Positions 28,718 to 36,882 of a DNA stretch of 64,000 nucleotides are shown piece by piece; the first letter of the stretch is position 1; the number at the start of each line of letters is the position of its first letter. The notes below the pieces were generated by a model. That model saw nothing but the letters and a program-made list of their open reading frames with translations, ran no database searches and was not told the origin of the DNA. Both the position numbers and the translations under genes were made by a program. The DNA lies in NCBI RefSeq assembly GCF_009363255.1, contig NZ_CP045318.1:968001-1032000 (forward strand), given 5' to 3'. The stretch is from Roseivivax sp. THAF197b. GTDB lineage: Bacteria; Pseudomonadota; Alphaproteobacteria; Rhodobacterales; Rhodobacteraceae.

Positions 28718-29734
28718 TTACCCGCCCGAGGATTTTCGCAAAACGGCGGCGGCGTCGAGATGTGAAAGCATCTCTTCGCTGATTTCGAGCGAGCCATGTT
28801 CGCTTTCGCGGTGGTCGCGCTGCAATTGGCTCAGCATGTCGGCCATCTCGGTGGGCAAAATCGCCCGCGTGCGCGAATCCACGATCATGGATTCCGCAGC
28901 AATTCCCTCGGCATAGATGATCTGATGCTGATCGAAGAGCATCTGGAAATAATCGATGAAGCCTCCCGTCAGCCGACGGATCGTATCGCCGTTCACCAGA
29001 TGCCGGGCGCGCACCAGCACCTCGGCACGCCCGGCGCCCAGCGCATCCTGACGTTGGTAGATGAACAGCCGATGGTCGGGGCTGACGACCAGGTCATTTG
29101 TGTTGTTCAGGGCGCCCGCCCGGATTTGCACCGGCGCAAAGCCCCCGACGGCCCGTGTCGTCCGCTGCCCGATCCAGCGCACGGCCTGCGGGCCGTCATC
29201 GCGGGTCAGAACACGGTCGCCGATCTTGAGATCCTCGACCGGGCATTGCGCCCCGGAGGCCATGGTGATGAGCGTTCCGCGGGTGAAGGACACGCAGGCC
29301 AACTGCGCGAACTTCGCCAGCATCTCTTCTGTGTCGATGCCCACGAGGGCGTAATCGATACGGGGGGCCAGGGGCGCCAGCGGCAGGAGATACAGCCCTT
29401 GCGCATGGCCGTTCCCATCCGTCTCCACGAGGACGAGGGCTTCATGCGTGCGCCCGTCTCCGGACATCAGCGTGATGGCGCAGTCGAGGTGCAGATCGGC
29501 GCCGGGCTGACCGATCTCGGAGCCAGTCGCGATGGAAAAGGGCGCGTCGGGACGCACCACGACCCGAAGCTGCATCTCGGCGGCGACTGGTGACAATTGG
29601 TACAGATCGTCGAGCATCAGCTCTTCCGCAAAGCTCACCGGATCGCCGAGATTGGCGCCGTTGATCACGCGGAAATGCTCGGCGCGGTAAACGCCGAGGG
29701 TCTGGGTGGAGCGGGGCGTGCCGCTGGTCGTCAT
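28718..29734 (-). CDS. Hint-domain (hedgehog/intein-like) protein
   Basis: A 338-aa protein. Residues about 150-300 form a Hint domain (Hint_2 type): it begins with CVSFTRGTLITMASG, continues with PVEDLKIGDRVLTRDDG and VSPDHRLFI, and ends near MIVDSRTRAIL. The N-terminal 145 residues are a beta-rich region of unknown type. Hint domains can self-splice or self-cleave after an N-terminal Cys, but a downstream partner segment is not evident here, so activity is uncertain. The start may also be a GTG one codon earlier. It is divergent from the SDR gene. Confidence 0.83.
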   Translation of the reverse strand: MTTSGTPRSTQTLGVYRAEHFRVINGANLGDPVSFAEELMLDDLYQLSPVAAEMQLRVVVRPDAPFSIATGSEIGQPGADLHLDCAITLMSGDGRTHEALVLVETDGNGHAQGLYLLPLAPLAPRIDYALVGIDTEEMLAKFAQLACVSFTRGTLITMASGAQCPVEDLKIGDRVLTRDDGPQAVRWIGQRTTRAVGGFAPVQIRAGALNNTNDLVVSPDHRLFIYQRQDALGAGRAEVLVRARHLVNGDTIRRLTGGFIDYFQMLFDQHQIIYAEGIAAESMIVDSRTRAILPTEMADMLSQLQRDHRESEHGSLEISEEMLSHLDAAAVLRKSSGG

Positions 29735-29858
29735 CACGCGTGTCTCGTATCCGCAGGAAGTCTTGAGAAAATCTCAATGTAGATTGCCCACCGATTATGG
29801 CATCACGAGGCCGCAGGACAGGTCTTTTGTCGACCGCCATCAAGAAGAGAGGAAGCGC

Positions 29859-30638
29859 ATGGATTTGGGAATTCGCGGAAAACGGGCATTGGTGACGGCG
29901 GCGTCGAAAGGGTTGGGCCGCGGATGCGCAGAGGCTCTGGCGGAAGCGGGCGTCGATCTCGTTCTGAATGCCCGCGGCGCCGAGGCGCTGGAGGAAACGG
30001 CGGCAGCCTTGCGTGCGGATTACGGCGTCTCGGTCACGACGGTCGCTGCTGATATCGTATCAGAGGATGGGCGCGCGGCAGTGCTTGAGGCCGCAGGCGA
30101 CGTGGACATCCTTGTGACCAATGCAGGCGGCCCGCCGCCGGGCATCTGGTCCGACTGGACGCGGGACGATTTCGTCGCCGCGCTCGATGCCAACATGCTG
30201 ACGCCCATCGCGCTGATGCAGGCCTGCCTGCCGGGCATGATGGCGCGGGGCTGGGGCCGGGTGGTCAACATCACCTCGCAATCGGTGAAGGCGCCCATCG
30301 CCGCCCTTGGCCTGTCCAATTCGGCGCGCACGGGGCTGACGGGCTTTGTCGCCGGGACAGCGCGGCAGGTCGCGCCCGAGGGCGTGATCATCAACAACCT
30401 GCTGCCCGGCGCGCATGATACCGACCGGATCGATGCGCTCGACCGGCGCGCGGCCGAGGCGCAGGGCCGCAGCCAGGAGGACATCCGGCACGCCAAGTTC
30501 CAGACCATTCCCGCCCGGCGCTATGGCACGCGACAGGAGTTCGGCGCGATGTGTGCTTTCCTCTGTTCGCAACATGCAGGCTATATCGTCGGGCAGAACA
30601 TCCTGCTCGATGGTGGCGGCATCAACGCGACGCTCTGA
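29859..30638 (+). CDS. short-chain dehydrogenase/reductase
   Basis: A 259-aa NAD(P)-dependent oxidoreductase of the classical SDR type. The cofactor motif is TAASKGLGRG near residue 13, then NAG in VTNAGGPPPG near residue 90. A final block, GQNILLDGG, is typical. The catalytic region reads ITSQSVKAPIAALGLSNSARTG: Ser is present but the usual YxxxK is replaced by SNSAR, a variation also seen in some SDRs close to 3-oxoacyl-ACP reductase. GAGAGGAAG precedes the ATG. The stop overlaps the next ATG. Substrate is unknown. Confidence 0.88.
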   Translation: MDLGIRGKRALVTAASKGLGRGCAEALAEAGVDLVLNARGAEALEETAAALRADYGVSVTTVAADIVSEDGRAAVLEAAGDVDILVTNAGGPPPGIWSDWTRDDFVAALDANMLTPIALMQACLPGMMARGWGRVVNITSQSVKAPIAALGLSNSARTGLTGFVAGTARQVAPEGVIINNLLPGAHDTDRIDALDRRAAEAQGRSQEDIRHAKFQTIPARRYGTRQEFGAMCAFLCSQHAGYIVGQNILLDGGGINATL

Positions 30639-31789
30639 TGGCGCGGGGGCCGGACGGGACCGGCGGCGGGGCAGGATTCTCGCTGTCGGATCAGTTGTTC
30701 AATGCACGCACAATCGGGCAATTGGCGCGCGAATACGCGGTGCTGCCCGGTTTCGACCCGGCCCGTTTCGAAGCCGAAGCGCTGCAGGGCCTTGCCGGTC
30801 GCGGCCTGTTGGAACGGCTGGACTGGCTCGCCACATGCATCGAGGCGCAGCTTCCGCAGGACTTCCCGGCCATGGCCGAGGCGCTGGAAGCGGCCATGCC
30901 GCCAAAGCTGGACCCGAGCCTGCAGGACAATGATTTCGGGCAGTTCATCCATGCCGTGCCGGGGATCCTGGCCGTGCGCCACGGGATCGAGGACCACCGT
31001 GACCGCGCGCTCGACCTGATCCACCGCGCCACGCAGCGCTTCTCGATGGAGTATTACATCCGGCCCTTCCTGAACCGCTGGCCCGACGAGACGCTGGAGC
31101 GGCTCGCAGTCTGGGCGGAGGACGAGAATTACCATGTGCGGCGTCTCGTGTCGGAAGGCACGCGCCCGCGTCTGCCCTGGGCTGCCAACATCACGCTGCC
31201 GCCGGCGCGTGCGCTGCCGCTTCTGGACGCGCTGCATGCCGATCCCACGCGCTACGTCACGCGCTCGGTCGCGAACCACCTCAATGATCTGACGCGGCAT
31301 GATCTCGATGCGGTCGCGCGGCATCTCTCGGCCTGGAAGGCGGCCGGGCGGCAATCCCCGCGCGAGCTTGACTGGATGACGCGCCACGCCCTGCGCGGGG
31401 CGGTGAAGCGCGGCGCGCCCGCAGCCTTGGCGCTGATCGGGATCGATCCGGAGCTGCCCGTTGACGCAAGCCTGCATTGCACGCCCGATCCGGTGCCGAT
31501 CGGCGCGCCATTGACGATCAAGGCGCAGATCACGCCTGCGCGCGCGGGCCGTCTGCTGGTGGATTACCGGATCCGCTTTCACCGCCCCGGCGGGCGCATG
31601 GGTGAGAAAGTGTTCAAGCTGGGCCAGTGCAATGTCGCGGCCGGCGAGACAGCGACACTGGAAAAGCGCCACAACCTCAAGGCCAACGCGACCACCTTCA
31701 CCTGGCATGCCGGGCCGCATGAGCTGATCCTGCAGGTCAATGGCCGGGATGTGGCCGAATATAGCTTCACCGTGAGCGTCGGGGGCTAG
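30638..31789 (+). CDS. DNA alkylation repeat protein, AlkC/AlkD-like
   Basis: A 383-aa protein. The N-terminal ~260 residues are helical HEAT-like repeats as in AlkC/AlkD 3-methyladenine DNA glycosylases; WAEDENYHVRRLVSEGTRPRLPW is characteristic. The C-terminal ~100 residues form a beta domain (LLVDYRIRFHRPGGRMGEKVFKL, then TFTWHAGPHELILQVNG), immunoglobulin-like, an arrangement I recall in some AlkC-group proteins. Repair of N-alkylated purines is the family role. It is coupled to the SDR gene through TGATG. Confidence 0.85.
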   Translation: MARGPDGTGGGAGFSLSDQLFNARTIGQLAREYAVLPGFDPARFEAEALQGLAGRGLLERLDWLATCIEAQLPQDFPAMAEALEAAMPPKLDPSLQDNDFGQFIHAVPGILAVRHGIEDHRDRALDLIHRATQRFSMEYYIRPFLNRWPDETLERLAVWAEDENYHVRRLVSEGTRPRLPWAANITLPPARALPLLDALHADPTRYVTRSVANHLNDLTRHDLDAVARHLSAWKAAGRQSPRELDWMTRHALRGAVKRGAPAALALIGIDPELPVDASLHCTPDPVPIGAPLTIKAQITPARAGRLLVDYRIRFHRPGGRMGEKVFKLGQCNVAAGETATLEKRHNLKANATTFTWHAGPHELILQVNGRDVAEYSFTVSVGG

Positions 31790-31807
31790 GCCCCGGACTG
31801 GAGAGCC

Positions 31808-32503
31808 TTACTTGGCAGGGGCGGTGCCCCAGCGGGCTTCCAGCGCCTCAAGAGCCGCGATGCGTTCCTCGGTCTTGGGATGGCTCATCAGCCAGGCGGG
31901 GACTGCGCCTGCGCGCGCGCCCGTCAGCTCTTCGAGCTTGGCAAAGAGCGACTTCTGCGGCCCGATGCCGATTCCTGCCTTGGCGAGAAGTGCCGCGGCA
32001 TAGGCGTCGGCCTCGAACTCGTCACTGCGTGAAAGCCGTGCGGCCAGAAGCGAGCCCAGCATGTTGGCGATCCACACACCCACGCCGGGGATGATCCGGC
32101 CGAGGATCATCGCGAGCGCCGTGCGGAGGGCGTTCTGCCCGGAAAAGTCGATCATCCGCCGCCGCGAATGGCCAAGCGCCACATGACCCAGCTCATGCGC
32201 GATGACCGAGGCCATTTCCTCGCCCGTGACCTCGCCCTGCTGATATTTGCGGTAGAAACCCCTGGTGATGAAGATGCGCCCGTCCGGTGCTGCGAGGCCG
32301 TTCACCGGATCGATCTCGTAGATATGCACCTTGATGCGCGGCACATCGAGTGCCTTGGCCAGCCGCGAGAGAATATCGCGCAGGCGCGGGTCGGCCAGCT
32401 CGGTCGAGCGCTCGTCAAGCTCCTTCGCGGTGCGCCATGCCGAGAAGCGGTACATGGCAAGGCCGTAGAGAATGGCGAGCAGGATCGGTGTGAACTTGAT
32501 CAT
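31808..32503 (-). CDS. M48 family zinc metalloprotease
   Basis: A 231-aa membrane-linked protease. One hydrophobic segment at residues 4-20 anchors it. The zinc motif HELGH is at residues 103-107 and the third ligand is probably E164 in DEFEADAY. A second hydrophobic part surrounds residues 130-155. It is a short relative of HtpX/Oma1-type proteases. The frame is open about 210 bases upstream, but MIKFTPILLA is the sensible start. Likely role: membrane protein quality control. Confidence 0.92.
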   Translation of the reverse strand: MIKFTPILLAILYGLAMYRFSAWRTAKELDERSTELADPRLRDILSRLAKALDVPRIKVHIYEIDPVNGLAAPDGRIFITRGFYRKYQQGEVTGEEMASVIAHELGHVALGHSRRRMIDFSGQNALRTALAMILGRIIPGVGVWIANMLGSLLAARLSRSDEFEADAYAAALLAKAGIGIGPQKSLFAKLEELTGARAGAVPAWLMSHPKTEERIAALEALEARWGTAPAK

Positions 32504-32530
32504 GGTCGTAATATGGGGCGGGACGGGCCA

Positions 32531-32564
32531 AAGAAAAAGCGCCCGGAGCCTTCGCCCCGGACGC
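32531..32564 (-). terminator. intrinsic terminator of osmC-like gene
   Basis: Read on the minus strand, GCGTCCGG and CCGGGCGC form an 8-bp stem with one G-U pair, followed by TTTTTCTTT. It lies about 40 bases after the stop of the OsmC-family gene. Confidence 0.8.
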
Positions 32565-32603
32565 CCTGATGTCGCAGTCTGCGGGATGCGCAGATCGAAC
32601 GCG

Positions 32604-33041
32604 TCAGACGAGCGATGCGTCCATGGTGATTTCTGCGGTGCCGCCCTTGTAGAGCTTGGAGATCGGGCAGCCCTCCTTGGCGGCATTGGCCGCTTCCATG
32701 AACTTAGCCTCATCGAGGCCCGGCACGGTGGCCTTCACTTCGAGATGCACCTTGGTGACCGAGAAGCCGTCGCCATCCTTCTCGAGGCTGACCGTCGCCT
32801 TGGTGTCGATCGCGTCCGCCGTGGCATCGTGCTGGCCGAGGATCATCGAAAGCGCCATCGAATAGCAGGCCGCATGCGCGGCGCCGACAAGCTCTTCGGG
32901 GTTGGAGCCGGGCTCGTCCTCGAAGCGGGTGTTGAAGCCGTAGGGCGTGTTGTCGAGCGCGGTCGATTCGGTCGAGACCCTGCCCTTGCCGGATTGCAGA
33001 TCGCCCGCCCAATGCGCGGTGCCGAATTTCTTGATCGCCAT
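32604..33041 (-). CDS. OsmC/Ohr-family peroxiredoxin
   Basis: A 145-aa thiol peroxidase of the OsmC family, which reduces organic hydroperoxides. The two redox cysteines are C59 (AAHAACYSMAL) and C125 (KEGCPISKLYKG). The pattern GSNPEELVGAAHAACYSM is that of the OsmC branch, not Ohr. AAAGGGAT lies upstream of the ATG at 33041; a longer open frame exists but has no signal. It is followed by its own terminator. Confidence 0.94.
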   Translation of the reverse strand: MAIKKFGTAHWAGDLQSGKGRVSTESTALDNTPYGFNTRFEDEPGSNPEELVGAAHAACYSMALSMILGQHDATADAIDTKATVSLEKDGDGFSVTKVHLEVKATVPGLDEAKFMEAANAAKEGCPISKLYKGGTAEITMDASLV

Positions 33042-33347
33042 GTTGGTATCCCTTTGTCCCAAGTGAATTCGGAACCCAACGTTCCGAATGACGGAGTGGT
33101 TCCGTGCCCGCCGCCTGGCACGCATTCCGGGTTTTGCGCTGCGTGGCATGGCGCAGATCGGATCGACGGCCTTCGGCCGCCGATCCGCTGGAGGCTCTGC
33201 CTCCAGACCTCCGGAGGTATTTCCGGTCCGGTCGTGAGGGGGCGAGGGAGATTTATGGCGAGCGACGCGCCGGGTTTGAGGAATGCGGGAGCCGATGCGG
33301 CAAAGAGGGGCGCGCGGCTCGTCTGCTGAGGCCCACGGAGGGCGCGG
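33042..33347. other. 306-bp gap with hairpin cluster
   Basis: No convincing gene lies between the osmC-like and VWA genes. The central part holds three consecutive hairpins (listed separately). A 24-codon frame at 33255-33329 has a GAGGGAG before its ATG but no other support. Confidence 0.6.
33160..33218. repeat. triple-hairpin intergenic element
   Basis: Three inverted repeats stand head to tail: 33160-33186 (12-bp arms, one mismatch, TTC loop), 33188-33206 (CTGGAGGC/GCCTCCAG, TCT loop) and 33207-33218 (ACCTCCGGAGGT), followed by ATTTCCGG. Hairpin clusters ending in a GGAG-TATTT-like sequence recur between genes in Rhodobacteraceae genomes, as I recall, so this is probably a dispersed REP-like element. 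Confidence 0.65.
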
Positions 33348-34532
33348 TTACCGCGCCAGTTCGCGCATCCCGCGGTCGATGCCGTCAAGCGTCATCGGCA
33401 CCATGCGATCCTCGAAAATCTCGCGGATCATGCCGATGGACTGGGTGTAATCCCAGTATTTCTCGGGCACCGGATTGATCCAGAGGTGGTCCGGCCATTG
33501 CGCCCGCGCGCGCTCCAGCCAGGTCTGGCCGGCCTCCTGGTTCCAGTGTTCGTTGGCGCCGCCCGGAATGGCGATCTCGTAGGGCGACATCGAGGCATCG
33601 CCCACGAAGATGCATTTGTAATCCGCGCCATAGGTGCGCAGCACCTCGTGGGTCGGCGTCTGTTGGTCCCAGCGCCTGCGATTGTCGCGCCAGACGCCTT
33701 CGTAGAGGCAATTGTGGAAGTAGTAATGTTCGAGGTGCTTGAACTCGGAGCGCGCGGCGGAGAAAAGCTCCTCGACCACGCGGATATGATCGTCCATCGA
33801 GCCGCCCACGTCGAGAAACAGCAGCACCTTGACCGCGTTGCGCCGCTCGGGCCGGGTCTTCACGTCGAGCCAGCCCTGTTCGGCGGTCGACCGGATCGTT
33901 CCGGGCAGGTCAAGCTCATCGGCGGCGCCGTCGCGGGCCCATTTGCGCAGGCGCTTCAGCGCCACCTTGATGTTGCGGGTGCCGATCTCGATGGAATCGT
34001 CGTATTCGCGAAATTCGCGCTTGTCCCAGACCTTCACGGCGCGGCGATGGCGCGAGGTATCCTGGCCGATGCGCACGCCTTCGGGGTTGTAGCCGTAGGC
34101 TCCGAATGGCGATGTGCCGCCCGTGCCGATCCATTTGTTGCCGCCCTGATGGCGGCCCTGCTGTTCCTTCAAACGCTCGCGCAGGGTCTCCATCAGCTTG
34201 TCGAAGCCGCCGAGCGCCTCGATCTCGGCCTTCTCCTCGGGCGAGAGGTGCTTTTCCGACATCTTGGTCAGCCAGTCGGCGGGCAGGTCCACGGCTTCGA
34301 GCACCTGGTCGAAGCTGATGTTCTCCAGCCCAGAGAAGGCGGCGGCGAAGGCGCGGTCGAAGCGGTCGATATGCCGCTCGTCCTTCACCATGGCGCTGCG
34401 CGCGAGGTAGTAGAACGCCTCCGGATCATAGGTGGCGAGGCCTGCGCGCATCGCTTCCAGAAATGTCAGGTATTCGCGAAGCGACACCGGCACGCCCGCA
34501 TCGCGGAGTTTTTCGAAAAAGGGGACGAACAT
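33348..34532 (-). CDS. VWA domain protein, CoxE-like
   Basis: A 394-aa protein with a von Willebrand factor A domain in its C-terminal half. The metal-site motif is DVGGS at residue 241, a form of DxSxS with Gly at the first Ser position. The N-terminal 230 residues are helical. CoxE-like VWA proteins act with MoxR-type AAA+ ATPases in metal insertion or protein maturation. A MoxR ATPase gene is on the same strand but about 4 kb upstream (38605-39459), not adjacent as is usual. Confidence 0.92.
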   Translation of the reverse strand: MFVPFFEKLRDAGVPVSLREYLTFLEAMRAGLATYDPEAFYYLARSAMVKDERHIDRFDRAFAAAFSGLENISFDQVLEAVDLPADWLTKMSEKHLSPEEKAEIEALGGFDKLMETLRERLKEQQGRHQGGNKWIGTGGTSPFGAYGYNPEGVRIGQDTSRHRRAVKVWDKREFREYDDSIEIGTRNIKVALKRLRKWARDGAADELDLPGTIRSTAEQGWLDVKTRPERRNAVKVLLFLDVGGSMDDHIRVVEELFSAARSEFKHLEHYYFHNCLYEGVWRDNRRRWDQQTPTHEVLRTYGADYKCIFVGDASMSPYEIAIPGGANEHWNQEAGQTWLERARAQWPDHLWINPVPEKYWDYTQSIGMIREIFEDRMVPMTLDGIDRGMRELAR

Positions 34533-34541
34533 GCCCCTGCC

Positions 34542-34709
34542 TTACACCAAGGCCTTCTCGATGGCGATGGTCCCGATCAGTCCGAGAAGGGCACCGATGA
34601 TGGCGTAGACCACGGCGTATTGCACGATATCGAGCCGGTTCCCGCGCCGACGCTTGGCAGATAGGCCCCCCCAGATTGCCCCGAGCACAGCCCCGACAAG
34701 TACGATCAT
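34542..34709 (-). CDS. 55-aa membrane protein
   Basis: A small protein with two hydrophobic stretches, about residues 1-16 (MIVLVGAVLGAIWGGL) and 28-48 (YAVVYAIIGALLGLIGTIA), joined by a basic loop (SAKRRRGNR). Its ATG overlaps the stop of the DUF2927 lipoprotein gene (ATGA), and it lies 9 bases before the VWA gene, so it is embedded in the operon. Function is unknown. Confidence 0.72.
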   Translation of the reverse strand: MIVLVGAVLGAIWGGLSAKRRRGNRLDIVQYAVVYAIIGALLGLIGTIAIEKALV

Positions 34710-36073
34710 AAACGCCCGATCCTTCCCTTCAGCGGGTTCAACGCCTCGATCTCGCGCAGCTTCGCGCGGACCGCGTAATCCGAGCCGAACCCGTATCGCG
34801 CCCAACCGAGGCTGTCCAGACGCACCTGGCGGCCTTCCGCGGCCCGGCCCGAAAGCTCCAGCGCTTCAGCGCGCAGCATGAGAAGCGTGGCGAGCAGGGC
34901 CGCGTTCTCATGCCGCGCGGCCACGTCGACCTGCGGGCTCAGCACCGCGAGCGCTTGCTCGGGCTGGTTCCGCGCGATCGCGTGGGCGGCCAGCTGCGAC
35001 GCGACATAGGCGCGGTGCAGGCTGGTTCTGGGGGAGGCGGCGAAGTAGCGATCCGCCGCCTGGAAGTGCTTCAGCGCCGCGTCGATGTCCTGGGACTGGG
35101 TGATGCGGCCCATGGCGTAATGCGAAAAGCCGAGCCGGTGATCGCGCCAGCCCAGGGCGTTGGCGATCTGGAGCGCCTCACGCGCCGCGGACTTGCGGTC
35201 CTTGGTGCCGGGGCCGAGTGCCGCCTGCACCGCCTGCACCCAGGCGCGCGGCGTCTGTTGCAGTTGCGAGGTCTGCCGCTGCGTGCCGCCGGGATTGAGC
35301 CGGGCGAGGATCGCGGGAAGACGGCTTGCCACAGCGCCCTTCGTCATGCCCGAGCGCAGTTCGGGATCGTAATAGGCGCGCAGGATCAGCATGTCGAAGC
35401 CCGTGAGCACCGTATGCACATTGTCGTCGTTGAAGACCGAATCGGGCAGGCGATAGAGATCGTTGAGCGGGCCCAGCGCCTGGGCCAGTTCCTCATGCAG
35501 GCAGTCGCGCACCTCCTGGGGGGAGGCATCGCCCGGCAGGAAAACGGCAACCCGGTCGCGCTTGACCATGTTGGACCAATTGATCTGCGCGGTCCGGCGC
35601 ACGCGGCCATATTCGGCCAGCGAGGAGACGTTCGGCACGACGAAACAGGCCGCCTGCGGCAGGTAGCGGCGGATTTCGGAGCGGGGGACCGCCTCGATCG
35701 TCACATGCGCGGGGCCGGACTGGTCGCGGGCCACGTCGATCCGCGCCTCGGTGCGCAGCCGGTAGAGCACCTGATCGAGATCGGAGAAGAGGGATGCGGG
35801 CGGTCGGCCGGTGACGCGCACGTTGATCGGCCCTTCGAAGCGCGTGAAGCGTTCGAGTTCCCGTCCCGATTCGAGGCTGAAGGAGAGGGCCAGGAAATCG
35901 CGCGCAATCTCACGGTTGGAGGCCTGGGCGGGCACGGGGCGCGGCACCTGGAAGCGCTTCATCGGCGGCAGCGTGCTTTCGCTGACGATGGCGGCGCGGG
36001 TTGTGGTGTCGGGTTCGGACACGGGCACGCAGGCGCTCAGCAAAAGGCAAATGGGGATAATGAAATGGCGCAT
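34706..36073 (-). CDS. DUF2927 domain lipoprotein
   Basis: A 455-aa protein with a signal and lipobox LSAC (Cys at residue 15), so it is lipid-anchored. The first half matches DUF2927: FLALSFSLESGRELERFTRFEGPI and HEELAQALGPLNDLYRLPDSVFNDD. The second half is helical and repeats in a TPR-like way (ALKHFQAADRYFAASPRTSLHRAY). The frame extends 90 bases upstream, but the ATG at 36073 gives the signal peptide and overlaps the preceding stop. Function is unknown. Confidence 0.88.
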   Translation of the reverse strand: MRHFIIPICLLLSACVPVSEPDTTTRAAIVSESTLPPMKRFQVPRPVPAQASNREIARDFLALSFSLESGRELERFTRFEGPINVRVTGRPPASLFSDLDQVLYRLRTEARIDVARDQSGPAHVTIEAVPRSEIRRYLPQAACFVVPNVSSLAEYGRVRRTAQINWSNMVKRDRVAVFLPGDASPQEVRDCLHEELAQALGPLNDLYRLPDSVFNDDNVHTVLTGFDMLILRAYYDPELRSGMTKGAVASRLPAILARLNPGGTQRQTSQLQQTPRAWVQAVQAALGPGTKDRKSAAREALQIANALGWRDHRLGFSHYAMGRITQSQDIDAALKHFQAADRYFAASPRTSLHRAYVASQLAAHAIARNQPEQALAVLSPQVDVAARHENAALLATLLMLRAEALELSGRAAEGRQVRLDSLGWARYGFGSDYAVRAKLREIEALNPLKGRIGRL

Positions 36074-36528
36074 CAGGCCCTCTGGTATTTGATGAAGGGG
36101 GTCTGGACGCCGATACGGTCGTAAAGTTTGCGGGCGGTGTGGTTGAACTCCTGCGTCAACCAATAGACCGAGCCTGCATGATGCGCGTCAGCGGCGGCAT
36201 AGACCGCCTCGATCAGGGCGCGTCCGACGCCTGCGCCGCGCATCTCGGGCACCGCGTAGAGGTCCTGTAGATAGCAGACCTCCTCGATGCGCCAGGCATG
36301 GCGGTGAAACAGGTAATGCGTCAGCCCGACGAGCCGGCCATCGACCTCGGCCACCAGCGCGTTGAAGTCGCGCGGGTCGTCGCCCAGAAGGCGCGCAAAA
36401 GTCGCGTCATAGACGGGCGCGTCGACCGAACTCTCGTAAAAATCGAGATACGCGGTCCACATCGCCTGCCAATCGGCGCGATCCTCTTGTGCCAACGGGC
36501 GCACGGAGATGGCATTGGCGGAAAGCAT
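36073..36528 (-). CDS. GNAT family N-acetyltransferase
   Basis: A 151-aa acetyltransferase. The acetyl-CoA motif is LQDLYAVPEMRGAGVGRALIEAV, with a C-terminal strand/helix VYWLTQEFNHTARKLYDRIG typical of the GNAT fold. Start MLSANAISVRPL at 36528 is chosen; earlier in-frame starts at 36576 and 36567 would add a non-conserved stretch. Substrate is unknown. The stop overlaps the start of the lipoprotein gene, forming a four-gene minus-strand unit that ends with the VWA gene. Confidence 0.88.
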   Translation of the reverse strand: MLSANAISVRPLAQEDRADWQAMWTAYLDFYESSVDAPVYDATFARLLGDDPRDFNALVAEVDGRLVGLTHYLFHRHAWRIEEVCYLQDLYAVPEMRGAGVGRALIEAVYAAADAHHAGSVYWLTQEFNHTARKLYDRIGVQTPFIKYQRA

Positions 36529-36882
36529 CGTCGGGGTCGTCCTGATCGTTCCAGATGTGGCCAACATCGGGGCCATTTTTGTCCGTAGTTGGATGACTAT
36601 ACGGCGAAATAGGGAATTCTGGAGCCGATACGGCAACAGCCTTCGAGATTCTCGCGGTGGATGAGCTTCTTCCCGCAGTATATTGAAAGTAAATGAGAAA
36701 TTTGATGCATGGATGCCACATCTTCCAACGCGTGGCAGCCGATGCGGGGTGTTCCGGGCAGGGCTGCGACAAAGAGGGCCGCAACGTGACGCGAATCCCG
36801 CGTGACAGGTGAGGTAACTCGCGCCATAGTTGTGTTGGGCAATTTCCGCCTGTGTTTACCGTGTATCTTGGAGAAATTCTTA
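36529..36882. other. 354-bp divergent intergenic region
   Basis: It separates the GNAT gene (-) from the secreted protease gene (+). The middle (about 36680-36710) is clearly AT-rich. Both promoters are expected here, but I could not identify convincing -35/-10 pairs or a repeat. GGAG before the protease ATG (about 36870) is its ribosome site. Confidence 0.5.

Noticed and set aside
33255..33329. 24-codon ORF with GAGGGAG before ATG
   Set aside because: Too short, no overlap or conservation evidence, and next to a repeat element; kept only as a note.
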